A DNA stretch of 32,520 nucleotides, taken from the NCBI GenBank assembly GCA_029433475.1, contig JAQTIE010000014.1, positions 1 through 32,520 of the forward strand, written 5' to 3'. A program made the translations under genes and the position numbers. Shown piece by piece: positions 16,036 through 24,829 of the stretch. The first letter of the stretch is position 1; each line of letters opens with the position of its first letter. The notes beneath the pieces were generated by a model. That model had not been told where the DNA came from. It saw nothing but the letters and a program-made list of their open reading frames with translations, and ran no database searches. This stretch comes from Neisseriaceae bacterium ESL0693 (GTDB taxonomy: Bacteria > Pseudomonadota > Gammaproteobacteria > Burkholderiales > Neisseriaceae).

Positions 16036-17448
16036 TTAATAATCAAATGAACGGTAGGGTTTTGAGAAAGTCATATCTTTGGTCACAATCACGTTAAAGC
16101 GATAACCAGGACGGATTTCTAGTGTTGGAGCAATATTGAGATTTTTTGCTATCATTTGTGCGGTTACTTGACCGAGTTGCTGGCCTAATGCCTCGCTCAA
16201 TGCACTAGATGCGGTAGGACGATTATTTGACGAGTTATTGTTTTTGTCTTGACTCAAGGCGATTCCTGCGGTTACACCAGACATGAGGAAAGCAGAGGAA
16301 AATACACGGAAGTAGTGGTTGTTAACTTTATCATTTAAGCCAGCATAACCTGCACTATCTCCACCAGGCATTGAACCTATATCTAGCGCCTTGCCATCGG
16401 GGAACACTATGCGTTGCCAAGCAATTAATATCCGAGATTGTCCGTAAATAACATCACTTGAATACATACCAATCAGTCGTGAACCTTGTGGAATCAAAAG
16501 ATATTTTCCAGTTGGCGTGTCAAAGACATTTTGGCTGACTTGAGCCATAATTTGACCTGGTAATTCGGAGTTTATCCCCGAAATTAGAGTAGCAGGTACA
16601 ACGAAACCAGCTCGTAATTCATACGGCGAGCGTGGAGCTTCCGGTTGTGAATCAAGCCTCCAGCGATCACTTTTACCACTTCCCTCAAACTGTGCGATGT
16701 TATTAGCGTCCCTTGATGTTGATCCTGAGGTCTGCAACAGTGTAGGAGCGCCACTAACTGGAATTTCACTATCTGATCCTCCTACATTACGAAGCTGCGC
16801 TAGGCGGGCTTGATATGTAGCTGTAGGATCATTGGTTCGTTGCGCTTCAATTTGTTGGCGAACAGCGGCAAGGCGAGCCAGCATTTCATCGCGTGTTTGA
16901 GGAGGACTTGTTTCATCACTCAGTGCCGAGCCAGCACTACGAGGCGCAATGACCTGAACATTGGTTTTTGACTTGATTGCTTCTTCCAGCATTTGTAGCT
17001 TGGCCATGCGGATACGCTGAACTTCGTCGTCATTAGATGACTGATTCTGATGTTCGTTATTTAGCGTTCCGCTAATAGGTGGTGTGGGTGGCATATCTAG
17101 GTTATCTGGGCGTGCGATTAATATTGGATCGAAGGGGGCTGAGGCCATCGATATAGGCATATCAGGAGTTAATATATCATGCTCTGGAGCTACTATGCCT
17201 CCGTCCTTGTCGCCTGTGATTTCCTTAGCGAACATTGATGTGTTGCCAGCCTTTTCGGGTGATTTAGTAATCGGTGCATTTTGTTTCGCAGAACGATCCA
17301 TAGCTACCATAGCTATAATCAAAAGGAACAGGCCTAGTACAACACCCAGTAAATACATCGGTAGGTTATTGACTCGGCGGACTCCGGACTTTTTAGACAC
17401 TGTGCCTGGCGAGGCATTAGGTGCCATTTGATCGATTGTTTCGCGCAT
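16036..17448 (-). CDS. trbI: TrbI, core-channel protein (VirB10-like)
   Basis: This 470-residue protein matches RP4 TrbI (464). A short cytoplasmic part is followed by one membrane segment at about residues 30-50 (MYLLGVVLGLFLLIIAMVAM). A long Pro/Ser-rich periplasmic linker follows. The C-terminal VirB10 beta-barrel domain (about 280-465) has LLIPQGSRLIGMYSSDVIYGQSR and ends near RPGYRFNVIVTKDMTF. VirB10 proteins span both membranes and sense ATP use by the motor ATPases. It lies between trbH and trbJ in the standard order. Confidence 0.95.
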   Translation of the reverse strand: MRETIDQMAPNASPGTVSKKSGVRRVNNLPMYLLGVVLGLFLLIIAMVAMDRSAKQNAPITKSPEKAGNTSMFAKEITGDKDGGIVAPEHDILTPDMPISMASAPFDPILIARPDNLDMPPTPPISGTLNNEHQNQSSNDDEVQRIRMAKLQMLEEAIKSKTNVQVIAPRSAGSALSDETSPPQTRDEMLARLAAVRQQIEAQRTNDPTATYQARLAQLRNVGGSDSEIPVSGAPTLLQTSGSTSRDANNIAQFEGSGKSDRWRLDSQPEAPRSPYELRAGFVVPATLISGINSELPGQIMAQVSQNVFDTPTGKYLLIPQGSRLIGMYSSDVIYGQSRILIAWQRIVFPDGKALDIGSMPGGDSAGYAGLNDKVNNHYFRVFSSAFLMSGVTAGIALSQDKNNNSSNNRPTASSALSEALGQQLGQVTAQMIAKNLNIAPTLEIRPGYRFNVIVTKDMTFSKPYRSFDY

Positions 17449-17451
17449 GAC

Positions 17452-17883
17452 TTATTCCTTACGTGTCCAATACCCAGCTGGTACAAATGTGCCATTTTGC
17501 TCTAAGTAAGGGCGAGTGATAGACTGATTGCCGACCTTCAAGGTCAGGCGGTAAAGGTTCGACGTATCGGCTTTATCAAGCACATAGTGTAACGGCAGAG
17601 CTCCCGCAGCAGTTTGTTCCTTGTTTTTCGAGTTGAATTCCAAAATGGCATAACCGCGTTCGCGCAGTATGTTAACAAGAGCCAATCCAAAAGCATCAGG
17701 CGTAGCTTGATGTAACTCAAGATGGGTCTTGGCCGGAGGGTACAATATGACTAATTGCTGGGCGGTATCGACAGCAAGCTTCTCTTGATTGGCTGTTGTC
17801 GAAACGAAATTGCCATATTGGCCAGTGGTGGTGCATCCGCTCAAAATTAGAGTAAACAGCATGGCGATAGTGTGCTTGCGCAT
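17452..17883 (-). CDS. trbH: TrbH, outer-membrane lipoprotein (VirB7 position)
   Basis: This 143-residue lipoprotein has lipobox LSGC at residues 14-17 (Cys17) and a compact C-terminal domain ending PYLEQNGTFVPAGYWTRKE. RP4 TrbH is 160 residues. It lies between trbG and trbI and probably stabilises the outer-membrane core complex formed by the VirB9- and VirB10-like proteins. The start is one base from the trbG stop, so the two are translationally close. Confidence 0.9.
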   Translation of the reverse strand: MRKHTIAMLFTLILSGCTTTGQYGNFVSTTANQEKLAVDTAQQLVILYPPAKTHLELHQATPDAFGLALVNILRERGYAILEFNSKNKEQTAAGALPLHYVLDKADTSNLYRLTLKVGNQSITRPYLEQNGTFVPAGYWTRKE

Positions 17884-17884
17884 G

Positions 17885-18781
17885 TTATTTCCCCCTGGTG
17901 ATTGTCACGCGGTCTTGCCTGTTTCCGATGCCAGCAATCAGAATGGCTTTGTCGAAAACTGTATCAACGATGAAGCGGTCACCTTGTACACGATAGTTGA
18001 CCATAACGGTTTCATCATCACGGAACAAGCTACCCTCGTGGCGTACGACCAATAAGGTTGGTGCTTCGGTTTGCTCCATCGAGCGTGGCATTTGAATAAT
18101 GGTCTTTCGACCGTCATTGAATACACGCACAGGCTTCCAAGTAGTTGATCCGGATATCTTATAATCAAAAGACAAATCGCCTAAGTATTCACCTGTGGCA
18201 GGAATTGTATTGTCGTTGCGGTGATTTTTTTCACGGGTTTTGATCGTTTCCCACTTAGCAAGTGCATCTTCGGGATAGGAGAAGGATACTTGGGGCATGT
18301 ATTGGGTACGGTGCGAGCGAAGGCGTATGTGATATGCTCGGCGGTTAGTTGTCACAACTATACTTGTTTCAAGGCCCACATCCATCGGCTTAATTATAAG
18401 GTGCTGTACTTCACTAGCACCACTGCCAGTAATTGCTGGTTCGACTGTCCAACGCGCAGTATCGCCTAGATTTATTGAATTGACCTGTTCACCTGCCTGC
18501 AAGGCAATGTCACATACCTGGAGTACGGCGCAAACAATGCTAGGTTGCTGAGCACCATATAGGAAGGTGATTGAACCATTTGCGCCAGCTACTGGTTTCA
18601 TACCAGTAGCTGATCCTGCTTCCCATTTCTTGGCAATACTAATGGCTGCCTTTTCCTGAGGAGTCAGTGTCGGATTATTGTTAGAGAAAAACTTGTCTGT
18701 AAGATCATCGGCAGCAAAAGCCATGGTTGGGATCATCAGTGAAGCCCCAACAAATAGTACAGCAAAAATGGTTTTGTTCAT
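17885..18781 (-). CDS. trbG: TrbG, outer-membrane core protein (VirB9-like)
   Basis: The chosen ATG at 18781 follows GAGG by nine bases and gives a clean signal peptide (MNKTIFAVLFVGASLMIPTMAFA) and 298 residues, close to RP4 TrbG (297). An in-frame ATG at 18796 would add five residues but has no ribosome site. The protein has the VirB9/CagX fold, with the YHIRLRSH stretch near residue 150 and a C-terminal domain around PVRVFNDGRKTIIQMP. It forms the outer-membrane ring with TrbH and TrbI. Confidence 0.93.
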   Translation of the reverse strand: MNKTIFAVLFVGASLMIPTMAFAADDLTDKFFSNNNPTLTPQEKAAISIAKKWEAGSATGMKPVAGANGSITFLYGAQQPSIVCAVLQVCDIALQAGEQVNSINLGDTARWTVEPAITGSGASEVQHLIIKPMDVGLETSIVVTTNRRAYHIRLRSHRTQYMPQVSFSYPEDALAKWETIKTREKNHRNDNTIPATGEYLGDLSFDYKISGSTTWKPVRVFNDGRKTIIQMPRSMEQTEAPTLLVVRHEGSLFRDDETVMVNYRVQGDRFIVDTVFDKAILIAGIGNRQDRVTITRGK

Positions 18782-18802
18782 GGAGAATAACCTCATGGGT
18801 GA

Positions 18803-19582
18803 TTAAGGAAGGCGCGACCAAGAGAAATCACGCACGTAAATTCCCATCGGGTTATTGCGTAGTTGCTCATCTGTAGTCTGTGAAGTGGGTTTAGCTGTAT
18901 AGACAGTGACAAGAGCGCGCATTTTTGTGGGTTGACCCTTCAATGCACCTTGGCGATCACGGGTAGTTTCTGTCCAATCCACTTGCCAGGTATCCGGCGA
19001 TTGCGGAATTGCAGATGTGATTTCGATACTCACCATTTCTTTGGTTGCCCGTTTGAAAGGATTGGCATCAGCATTGCCGTTAAGCCATTCATTCATCTTT
19101 GAAGTAGCTGGGTCATCTGGGGAAAGAACGGCGTATACCTTAAAAACCGCTTTACGTTGCAGAGCTACATCAGGTGTGACTATTCGAGAACTGCTAATAA
19201 AGTCTGCGATAGTGGCGTGAATGATGCGTGGATCAGCCTTATTGGCCTCGGTGACAGGTCCAGCTGCAATTGTTTGGCCTAACTTATCTACCTGGACAAC
19301 ATAAGGAATAAACTTCGACTGGCTACCAATATGGATTATACCGCCGATACTAGCCAGTGCGATTAGCATAGATAGAATGCCGATTACTTGCCAAGTCTGA
19401 CGCGAAGAGACAACTGAGCCGATATGTTCGTTCCAAGTGCGGCGAGCTGAAAGATATGGATTTTCAACCCTATCATGGTGTTTTGTCTCTTTTTTTTCTT
19501 CTGTTGAATCCAGTTCTGGTGAGAACTGGATGTTGTTGGGTTTCTTGAAGATCAAACCCTTGATTATATCTACAAAGCTCAT
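18803..19582 (-). CDS. trbF: TrbF, assembly factor (VirB8-like)
   Basis: This 259-residue protein matches RP4 TrbF (260). A cytoplasmic N-terminal tail of about 65 residues precedes one membrane segment (about 68-90, QVIGILSMLIALASIGGI). The periplasmic VirB8/NTF2-like domain has YVVQVDKLGQTIAAGPV and WQVDWTETTRDRQG. VirB8 proteins nucleate assembly of the channel. The start overlaps the trbE stop by four bases (ATGA), which points to coupled translation. Confidence 0.95.
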   Translation of the reverse strand: MSFVDIIKGLIFKKPNNIQFSPELDSTEEKKETKHHDRVENPYLSARRTWNEHIGSVVSSRQTWQVIGILSMLIALASIGGIIHIGSQSKFIPYVVQVDKLGQTIAAGPVTEANKADPRIIHATIADFISSSRIVTPDVALQRKAVFKVYAVLSPDDPATSKMNEWLNGNADANPFKRATKEMVSIEITSAIPQSPDTWQVDWTETTRDRQGALKGQPTKMRALVTVYTAKPTSQTTDEQLRNNPMGIYVRDFSWSRLP

Positions 19583-22137
19583 GCGATCTCCAAATAGTCG
19601 TTTAAATTCAAACCACGATCAGCTAGCCACTCATGTACCCAAGTATTACCAAACTTGGCTTCCAAACTTTTGATAATGGCGACCGATTCCTTGTCAGAAG
19701 CACCGACAAAAGCTAGGGCAAGAGGCCCTAGAGCAAGGTCATAGAGTCTACGGCCATTTTCCGAGACATAGTAATACTGACGTTTCGGAATAGCGGTCGC
19801 AATAATTCCAATCTGGCAGGCGTTCAATCCCATACGTTTGTAAAGCTCTGCCGTATCATTATCGCGGGCATAAACATTGGGCAAGAAAATTTTGGTTGCA
19901 GTGGATTCTACAATCACATCCAAAATGCCACTGTTTGCTGCGTCAGAAAGGCTCTGTGTCGCCATAAGAACAAGGCAGTTAGCTTTACGCAGTACTTTAA
20001 GCCATTCCCTAATCTTAGCGCGAAATGCTGGGTGTCCAAGCATCAACCATGCTTCGTCTAGAATGATAACGGCAGGCTGGCCGTGTAAGGATCGTTCAAT
20101 CCGGCGGAATAGATACAGTAATACTGGTAGCGCAAATTTTTCACCTAAATTCATCAACTCTTCAATTTCAAACACTGTGAAATTGGAGAGCGAAAGACCA
20201 TCCATTTCTGCATCCAATAGGTGCCCCATTGTGCCATCTACCGTATATTGTCTGAGAGCTTCGCGAATCGCTTCATCTTGGATTGTCATGCAGAACTCAG
20301 ATAATGTATGAGCGCCGCTAGCATGCATACTTACGATGGCATTACCTATTTCATTGCGCTGCATGGGAGTGGTTTGTAAGCCGTTTAACGCCAAGGTAGT
20401 ATCTATCCATTCCATTGCCCAAGCTCGATCCCCTCGTGTTTCTAGAAATTGCAATGGGCAAAATGAAGATCGACTATCATCAGCATCAATATTGATATGT
20501 AAGCCGCTTTTGCCTTCAGACGATGCCCAGATGGCCGCCGCAAGCGGGTACATTGACATGCCTTTATCAAAAGCAAAAATTGACATACCGGCATAACGGC
20601 GAAGCTGTGCGGCAATGATGCCCAAGTGCGTAGATTTACCTGCTCCAGTTGGCCCCAACATAATGGTGTGACCAAGGTCACGTACATGTAAATTTAGCCT
20701 GAACGGGGTAGCGCCATGTGTGACACAGTGCATGAGTGCGGGCGATAATGGTGGGTACATCGGACAAGGGGCACTGGCAGCACCCGTCCATATTGTGCTT
20801 GTCGGCAAAAGATCGGCCAAATTCATCGTATTAATGAGTGGCCTGCGTACGTTCTCGACTCCATGGCCAGGCAAGCTGCCTAAAAAAGCGTCCAGAGTGT
20901 TTATCGTTTCGATACGAGATGCGAAACCCAAGCGGTTGATAGCTTTCTCTACTTGGCGTGCTGACTGTTCCAATTTGGTACGATCTTCATCCATCAGTAC
21001 AACGACACCAGTATAATATCCAACAGCGACCAATCCGCTATTGACTTCGGCAATAGCGGATTCAGCATCCTTTACCATCGAAACTGCGTCTGTGTCGATA
21101 TTGCCACTATTTGTGTTAAATATCTGGTCAAAGAAGCCGCGAATTTTTTGTCGCCATTTCTTGCGATATTTATCTAAATGTGCAGCAGCCTCGTGCTGAT
21201 CCATAAAAATGAATCGTGAGGACCAACGATATTCACAAGCGAGCTCACCTAATGCGGTTAGTACGCCAGGGGTAGATTCCAAAGGAAAACCTTCAATGGC
21301 CACGACTTGAATAAATTTTCGACCTACTTTGGGTACGACCCCCCCAAACAACTCCTGGCCACCAATTAGAGCATCCAAATACATCGGATTGTTTGGAAGT
21401 TGCACTGGGTGATGTATGCCTGTGATGCAGAATTGCAGCCATGCAAGGAAGTCATCATGCGTGATTGTTTTTTCATCTTCTGTTATGACCTTATGATCAC
21501 GCAGACGGGTCAGCTTTACAGCTGATGACAGGCGCGATTCAATACTGATGATTTCTTGCTTGAATTGCTTAATCAGCCCCATCGTGCGAGCTTTACGGTC
21601 AGGTATAACCGTATCATCATCAAACATAAGTTCAATAAACTTGCGTTGGGCAATTAATGGTGGAAACCATGTTAAGGTCAGTACAAAATAACCCTCGAAC
21701 ATTGTTCCTAGACCTTGAAACAACCGCCTACGCTCTTCATCGATGGCCAACGATAAGGGATCTGGAAAACTAGAATGCCCACGTTCAGAGTAATTTGGAG
21801 CAGGACGGCGCACAGCATCGACGTGTACCATCCATCCATTACCTAGGCCAGCCAATGCCTGATTGATACGGAAGGAAACCATTTCCCGCTGTTCATCGGT
21901 GCTACTAGCATTATCATCCCCTTTATACAACCATGCAGCCATGAAGGAGCCGTTTTTACACACAATTATGCCAGTATCGACAACAGCAGCGTAATTGAGC
22001 AGATCAGCTAGTCCCGCATCCTTGGAGCGATGTTTTTTCAATTTCAATTCAGCATCGGCCATTCGGATACGCGCGAACAAGATTAGTAACAGAAATATGC
22101 CCAAGCCAGCAATGGTAAATGAAATTAATTCAATCAT
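19579..22137 (-). CDS. trbE: TrbE, secretion ATPase (VirB4-like)
   Basis: This 852-residue protein equals RP4 TrbE in length. A membrane segment lies at residues 6-24. The N-terminal CagE/TrbE/VirB domain is followed by the motor domain with Walker A (LGPTGAGKSTHLG) near residue 495. Walker B (VIILDEAWLMLG) lies near residue 690 and MATQSLSDA follows near 720. VirB4 ATPases power pilus assembly and substrate transfer at the inner membrane. It overlaps trbD and trbF by four bases each, keeping the tight operon spacing of RP4. Confidence 0.97.
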   Translation of the reverse strand: MIELISFTIAGLGIFLLLILFARIRMADAELKLKKHRSKDAGLADLLNYAAVVDTGIIVCKNGSFMAAWLYKGDDNASSTDEQREMVSFRINQALAGLGNGWMVHVDAVRRPAPNYSERGHSSFPDPLSLAIDEERRRLFQGLGTMFEGYFVLTLTWFPPLIAQRKFIELMFDDDTVIPDRKARTMGLIKQFKQEIISIESRLSSAVKLTRLRDHKVITEDEKTITHDDFLAWLQFCITGIHHPVQLPNNPMYLDALIGGQELFGGVVPKVGRKFIQVVAIEGFPLESTPGVLTALGELACEYRWSSRFIFMDQHEAAAHLDKYRKKWRQKIRGFFDQIFNTNSGNIDTDAVSMVKDAESAIAEVNSGLVAVGYYTGVVVLMDEDRTKLEQSARQVEKAINRLGFASRIETINTLDAFLGSLPGHGVENVRRPLINTMNLADLLPTSTIWTGAASAPCPMYPPLSPALMHCVTHGATPFRLNLHVRDLGHTIMLGPTGAGKSTHLGIIAAQLRRYAGMSIFAFDKGMSMYPLAAAIWASSEGKSGLHINIDADDSRSSFCPLQFLETRGDRAWAMEWIDTTLALNGLQTTPMQRNEIGNAIVSMHASGAHTLSEFCMTIQDEAIREALRQYTVDGTMGHLLDAEMDGLSLSNFTVFEIEELMNLGEKFALPVLLYLFRRIERSLHGQPAVIILDEAWLMLGHPAFRAKIREWLKVLRKANCLVLMATQSLSDAANSGILDVIVESTATKIFLPNVYARDNDTAELYKRMGLNACQIGIIATAIPKRQYYYVSENGRRLYDLALGPLALAFVGASDKESVAIIKSLEAKFGNTWVHEWLADRGLNLNDYLEIA

Positions 22138-22445
22138 TTATACTGCCTTCCTTGACTTGAAGTATTAATACGAAAGGGCGTGCTACGCGGCGGGTAATAC
22201 TCTTTATAGAGGCGGTGCCGTAAGTAGACTTTGCGTAGTTTAGGGTCGGATTTAGCCATAAGGCGGCACGCATAAAGCGCAAAGAACCATAGACCTATTC
22301 CGAATAGTGTTGCCCTTAATTCTTGTGCGCTAAAAATTAACGCTCCAGCTAATAAACCCGAGAACATTACCAGCTCACGATCTCCACCCATGAACAGATT
22401 TTCTCGGTTACCGGCTCGACGGATTGGGATCGTACGTAGAGACAT
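22134..22445 (-). CDS. trbD: TrbD, inner-membrane protein (VirB3-like)
   Basis: This 103-residue protein is the same length as RP4 TrbD. It begins SLRTIPIRRAGNRENLFMGGDRE and has two membrane segments (about residues 27-47 and 50-66). VirB3 proteins work with the VirB4 ATPase in pilus assembly; in some systems the two are fused. The stop overlaps the trbE start by four bases. Confidence 0.95.
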   Translation of the reverse strand: MSLRTIPIRRAGNRENLFMGGDRELVMFSGLLAGALIFSAQELRATLFGIGLWFFALYACRLMAKSDPKLRKVYLRHRLYKEYYPPRSTPFRINTSSQGRQYK

Positions 22446-22448
22446 AAC

Positions 22449-22844
22449 TTATGCAACCCGACTGATTTCAATATAGTGCATCACGCTATTGGTTATGGCT
22501 GTGAGCTCAGCACCACGGCCAAAGAAGGTACTCATGATGTTTTGTGCACCGACCAGAAAAGCCATTACCAGAACTAAGAAAATCAAGGTACGAAAAAAAG
22601 CATTGATTTCACCACCAAAAATTAAGGTTCCACCTGCAATCACGATACCAATGATTGATAGCGTAAATGCTACAGGTCCGGTAACAGAGTTTCTTAAATT
22701 CACTAACCAATTCTCATATGGTAGTCCTCCACCAGTGCCTTCCGAGGCGAAAGCATGCTGGGGATACAGCAATAGAAGTGCCAAAATAAGAGTGAGACCC
22801 ACGTAAAATAAAGTCCGTTCATTGATAGAGAGGGTTACTTGCAT
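22449..22844 (-). CDS. trbC: TrbC, prepilin for a cyclic pilus subunit (VirB2-like)
   Basis: This 131-residue prepilin has a signal peptide with cleavage after AFA (residue 33) and two membrane helices (about 58-77 and 83-100). The mature region Ser34 to Gly111 is 78 residues, the same size as the RP4 cyclic pilin (Ser37 to Gly114). It is followed by AELTA where RP4 has AEIA, the peptide removed by TraF before head-to-tail joining. The flanking motifs SEGTGG and STFFGRG are conserved. The gene lies between trbB and trbD and encodes the major pilus subunit. Confidence 0.96.
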   Translation of the reverse strand: MQVTLSINERTLFYVGLTLILALLLLYPQHAFASEGTGGGLPYENWLVNLRNSVTGPVAFTLSIIGIVIAGGTLIFGGEINAFFRTLIFLVLVMAFLVGAQNIMSTFFGRGAELTAITNSVMHYIEISRVA

Positions 22845-22855
22845 TGTTCTAACTC

Positions 22856-23818
22856 CTAAAGAGATAAGGTTTTATAATGGCCATCGGCATATCCAGAAAC
22901 CTCTAGAATTTCTTGGATACGACGTGAACCATCTGAGGTTCTGGCGATGTGGACAACAACATGAACTGCTTCGCCTATTAGCGGTTCAATCTCTGATGGG
23001 GCTGACTTGTTTCGTGAAATAAGAGACTTCAAACGAGTCAGGCCTTCTGATGCACTATTTGCATGAAGGGTAGCAGCGCCGCCTGGGTGTCCTGTATTCC
23101 ATGCATCTAGCAAATCTAAGGCTTCTTCCCCTCGGACTTCACCGACTAGAATTCGGTCAGGTCGCATACGTAGTGTGGTTTTTAATAGCATAGTCATGCT
23201 AACTTCAAGGCTAGTGTGATATTGGATAAAATTTTCAGCAGTGCATTGTATTTCACCGGTGTCTTCGATAATAACGAATCGTTCAAGCGAATCGTGATCC
23301 ACCATTGCCTGAATAATTGCATTAACCAGAGTTGTTTTACCTGAGCCAGTGCCACCGATTACTAAGATGTTTTTATGTGCTGCGACAGAGTTATTGATTG
23401 CCTCCGCTTGTGCAGCTGTCATAATCCTCGAGTCGACGTATTGCGCAAGCGTGTATACTGCAATGGCTTTTTTTCGAATTGCAAAAACAGGACCTGTCAC
23501 AACAGGACTGAGCGCTCCAGCAAAACGCGAACCGTCAATAGGAAATTCACCCTCAAGTAAAGGTTTATTTTTTGTAATTTCTTTACCGTGGTAACCAGCG
23601 ACGGTCTCTAGAATGGCTTGGGATTGAGCACGTCGTAGCGAGCCAATGCATTGTGCTCGCTCTCCTTGTCGTTCAAGCCACAACTTACCGTCTGCATTAA
23701 GCATGATTTCAACGGTCTTAGGGTCATATAAAGCCTCTAAAAGCTTTGGACCCATATCTCGTTCGAGTTTTTTCTTCGCCCTTTCCTTGATGCTGTCTTG
23801 TCCTTTTATTTCAGTCAC
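22856..23818 (-). CDS. trbB: TrbB, motor ATPase (VirB11-like)
   Basis: This 320-residue hexameric ATPase is the same length as RP4 TrbB. Walker A ([16 protein letters not shown]) is near residue 158. The VirB11 features [25 protein letters not shown] (His/Walker B region) and [15 protein letters not shown] follow. The enzyme sits at the cytoplasmic base of the channel and powers assembly and DNA handover. It is the first structural gene of the leftward trb operon, and a KorB operator lies 87 bases upstream. Confidence 0.97.
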   Translation of the reverse strand: MTEIKGQDSIKERAKKKLERDMGPKLLEALYDPKTVEIMLNADGKLWLERQGERAQCIGSLRRAQSQAILETVAGYHGKEITKNKPLLEGEFPIDGSRFAGALSPVVTGPVFAIRKKAIAVYTLAQYVDSRIMTAAQAEAINNSVAAHKNILVIGGTGSGKTTLVNAIIQAMVDHDSLERFVIIEDTGEIQCTAENFIQYHTSLEVSMTMLLKTTLRMRPDRILVGEVRGEEALDLLDAWNTGHPGGAATLHANSASEGLTRLKSLISRNKSAPSEIEPLIGEAVHVVVHIARTSDGSRRIQEILEVSGYADGHYKTLSL

Positions 23819-23951
23819 TATCTACCCTTTTATGTACTTTTCATAATTAAATAGTTGTACGGTAAATATACGATATACTGAAATTATAAGATGTGCAACA
23901 AACTTTTAGCGGCTAAAACCTCTTTTGGTATATAATGTTATCTATGCTAAT
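23819..23951 (-). promoter_or_regulatory. trbB leader with KorB operator
   Basis: The gap between trbA and trbB holds a perfect KorB operator TTTAGCGGCTAAA at 23905-23917. On the minus strand TTGTTG and TATATC, 18 bases apart just downstream of it, make a possible promoter; the fit is modest. In IncP-1 plasmids trbBp is a KorB- and TrbA-controlled promoter in exactly this place. A TATAAT at 23931-23936 on the plus strand has no -35 partner and no gene to serve. Confidence 0.75.
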
Positions 23952-24326
23952 TCACTTTTTGGAGTTCTGATGCCCTAGTTTTTTTCTTGTCTCTTCATCC
24001 CATTTTTTGACGATAAAAGCTTGGTGTTCGGAAAGTACGGCAGATACTCTTTCATAGCCTGCTGGAAGACTGCTAGGAACCTTACCTCCTGCCAAGGTAT
24101 CTAGGGTATGCTTGTCTAGGTCGGTCGACTCTAAGAGCAAAGGTAATGATGTTTCAAGAGCACTAGCAATAGCCTCCATTACCTTAAGCGATGGATTAGC
24201 TTTTCCGGTTGTTAAATCAGAAAGAAAAGAGATTGATACTCCAGATCGTTCTGATAAGTCATTTTTTGTCATGTTCCGCTCATCAAGAATGCGGAGAATG
24301 TTAGTAAAGAATATATAATTGTACAC
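23952..24326 (-). CDS. trbA: TrbA, repressor of transfer genes
   Basis: This 124-residue regulator matches RP4 TrbA (121). The N-terminal helix-turn-helix domain reads MTKNDLSERSGVSISFLSDLTTGKANPSLKVMEAIASAL (about residues 19-57). The C-terminal part, GYERVSAVLSEHQAFIVKKW, is nearly the same as the end of this plasmid's KorA, as expected since the two share a dimerisation domain in IncP-1. TrbA represses trb and tra promoters. The GTG start at 24326 has no clear ribosome site; an ATG at codon 19 is possible but would cut into the first conserved helix. Confidence 0.92.
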   Translation of the reverse strand: MYNYIFFTNILRILDERNMTKNDLSERSGVSISFLSDLTTGKANPSLKVMEAIASALETSLPLLLESTDLDKHTLDTLAGGKVPSSLPAGYERVSAVLSEHQAFIVKKWDEETRKKLGHQNSKK

Positions 24327-24360
24327 AGCAACACTGCTTTATCGTTATGCGACTCATAAT

Positions 24361-24406
24361 TTTAGCCGCTAAAGTTCTTGACCGTTAGAGTTGGTTTAGC
24401 TAAACT
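24361..24406 (+). promoter_or_regulatory. trfA promoter with KorB and KorA operators
   Basis: A strong promoter has -35 TTGACC (24378-24383), a 17-base spacer and -10 TAAACT (24401-24406). A perfect KorA operator GTTTAGCTAAAC (24394-24405) sits over the -10 box, and a perfect KorB operator TTTAGCCGCTAAA (24361-24373) sits just upstream. This is the RK2 trfAp arrangement, where KorA and KorB jointly repress ssb-trfA. The divergent trbA gene starts at 24326, so repression may reach both directions. Confidence 0.93.
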
Positions 24407-24436
24407 ATTCTTTCCAATAACAAAGGAGTCCATCTA

Positions 24437-24778
24437 GTGAGCCATAACCAATTCCAGTTTATTGGTAATCTTACCCGTGATGTAGAGGTTAAGCATAGTG
24501 ATTCTGGCAATAGCCGAGCGATTTTTGATCTTGCTGTTAACCGAGTTTGGCGTAATGCTTCCGGTGAAAAGCAGGAACAAGCAGATTTTTTTCGCATCAA
24601 GGCTTTCAATGTTCTTGCTGAAAACGCTGGCAAATACTTGGGTAAAGGTTCCAAGGTATTCGTCCAAGGCCGTATCGAACCTACTAAGTTTGAAAAGGAC
24701 GGTAAGACAGAATATAGCATTGACTTTATTGCTGAAGGAATCGAGTATTTGGATACGAAACCCCCAAAAGGGAAATGA
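24437..24778 (+). CDS. ssb: Single-stranded DNA-binding protein
   Basis: This 113-residue SSB has the same length and start as RP4 P116/Ssb (MSHNQFQFIGNLTRDVEV). It has one OB-fold domain (about residues 4-105) and lacks the long acidic-tipped tail of chromosomal SSB. The GTG start at 24437 has AAAGGAG eight bases upstream. It is the first gene of the trfA operon and supports plasmid replication or incoming single strands after transfer. Confidence 0.95.
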   Translation: MSHNQFQFIGNLTRDVEVKHSDSGNSRAIFDLAVNRVWRNASGEKQEQADFFRIKAFNVLAENAGKYLGKGSKVFVQGRIEPTKFEKDGKTEYSIDFIAEGIEYLDTKPPKGK

Positions 24779-24784
24779 CGTAAA

Positions 24785-24816
24785 AGCGCCTTGCTTCGGC
24801 TAGGCGTTGTTTTTTT
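24785..24816 (+). terminator. Hairpin and T-tract between ssb and trfA
   Basis: A ten-pair stem with one mismatch (24785-24794 against 24799-24808) closes on a cTTCGg tetraloop, a very stable loop in RNA. It is followed by a T-tract at 24810-24816. It looks like a rho-independent terminator, yet trfA starts only 14 bases later with no second promoter seen. It could be a partial attenuator that lowers trfA expression relative to ssb. Confidence 0.75.
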
Positions 24817-24829
24817 ATAGGTAAAGGAT

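Noticed and set aside
19877-20311. A 144-residue plus-strand frame
   Set aside because: It is antisense to the trbE motor domain, which is certain; no sign of translation.
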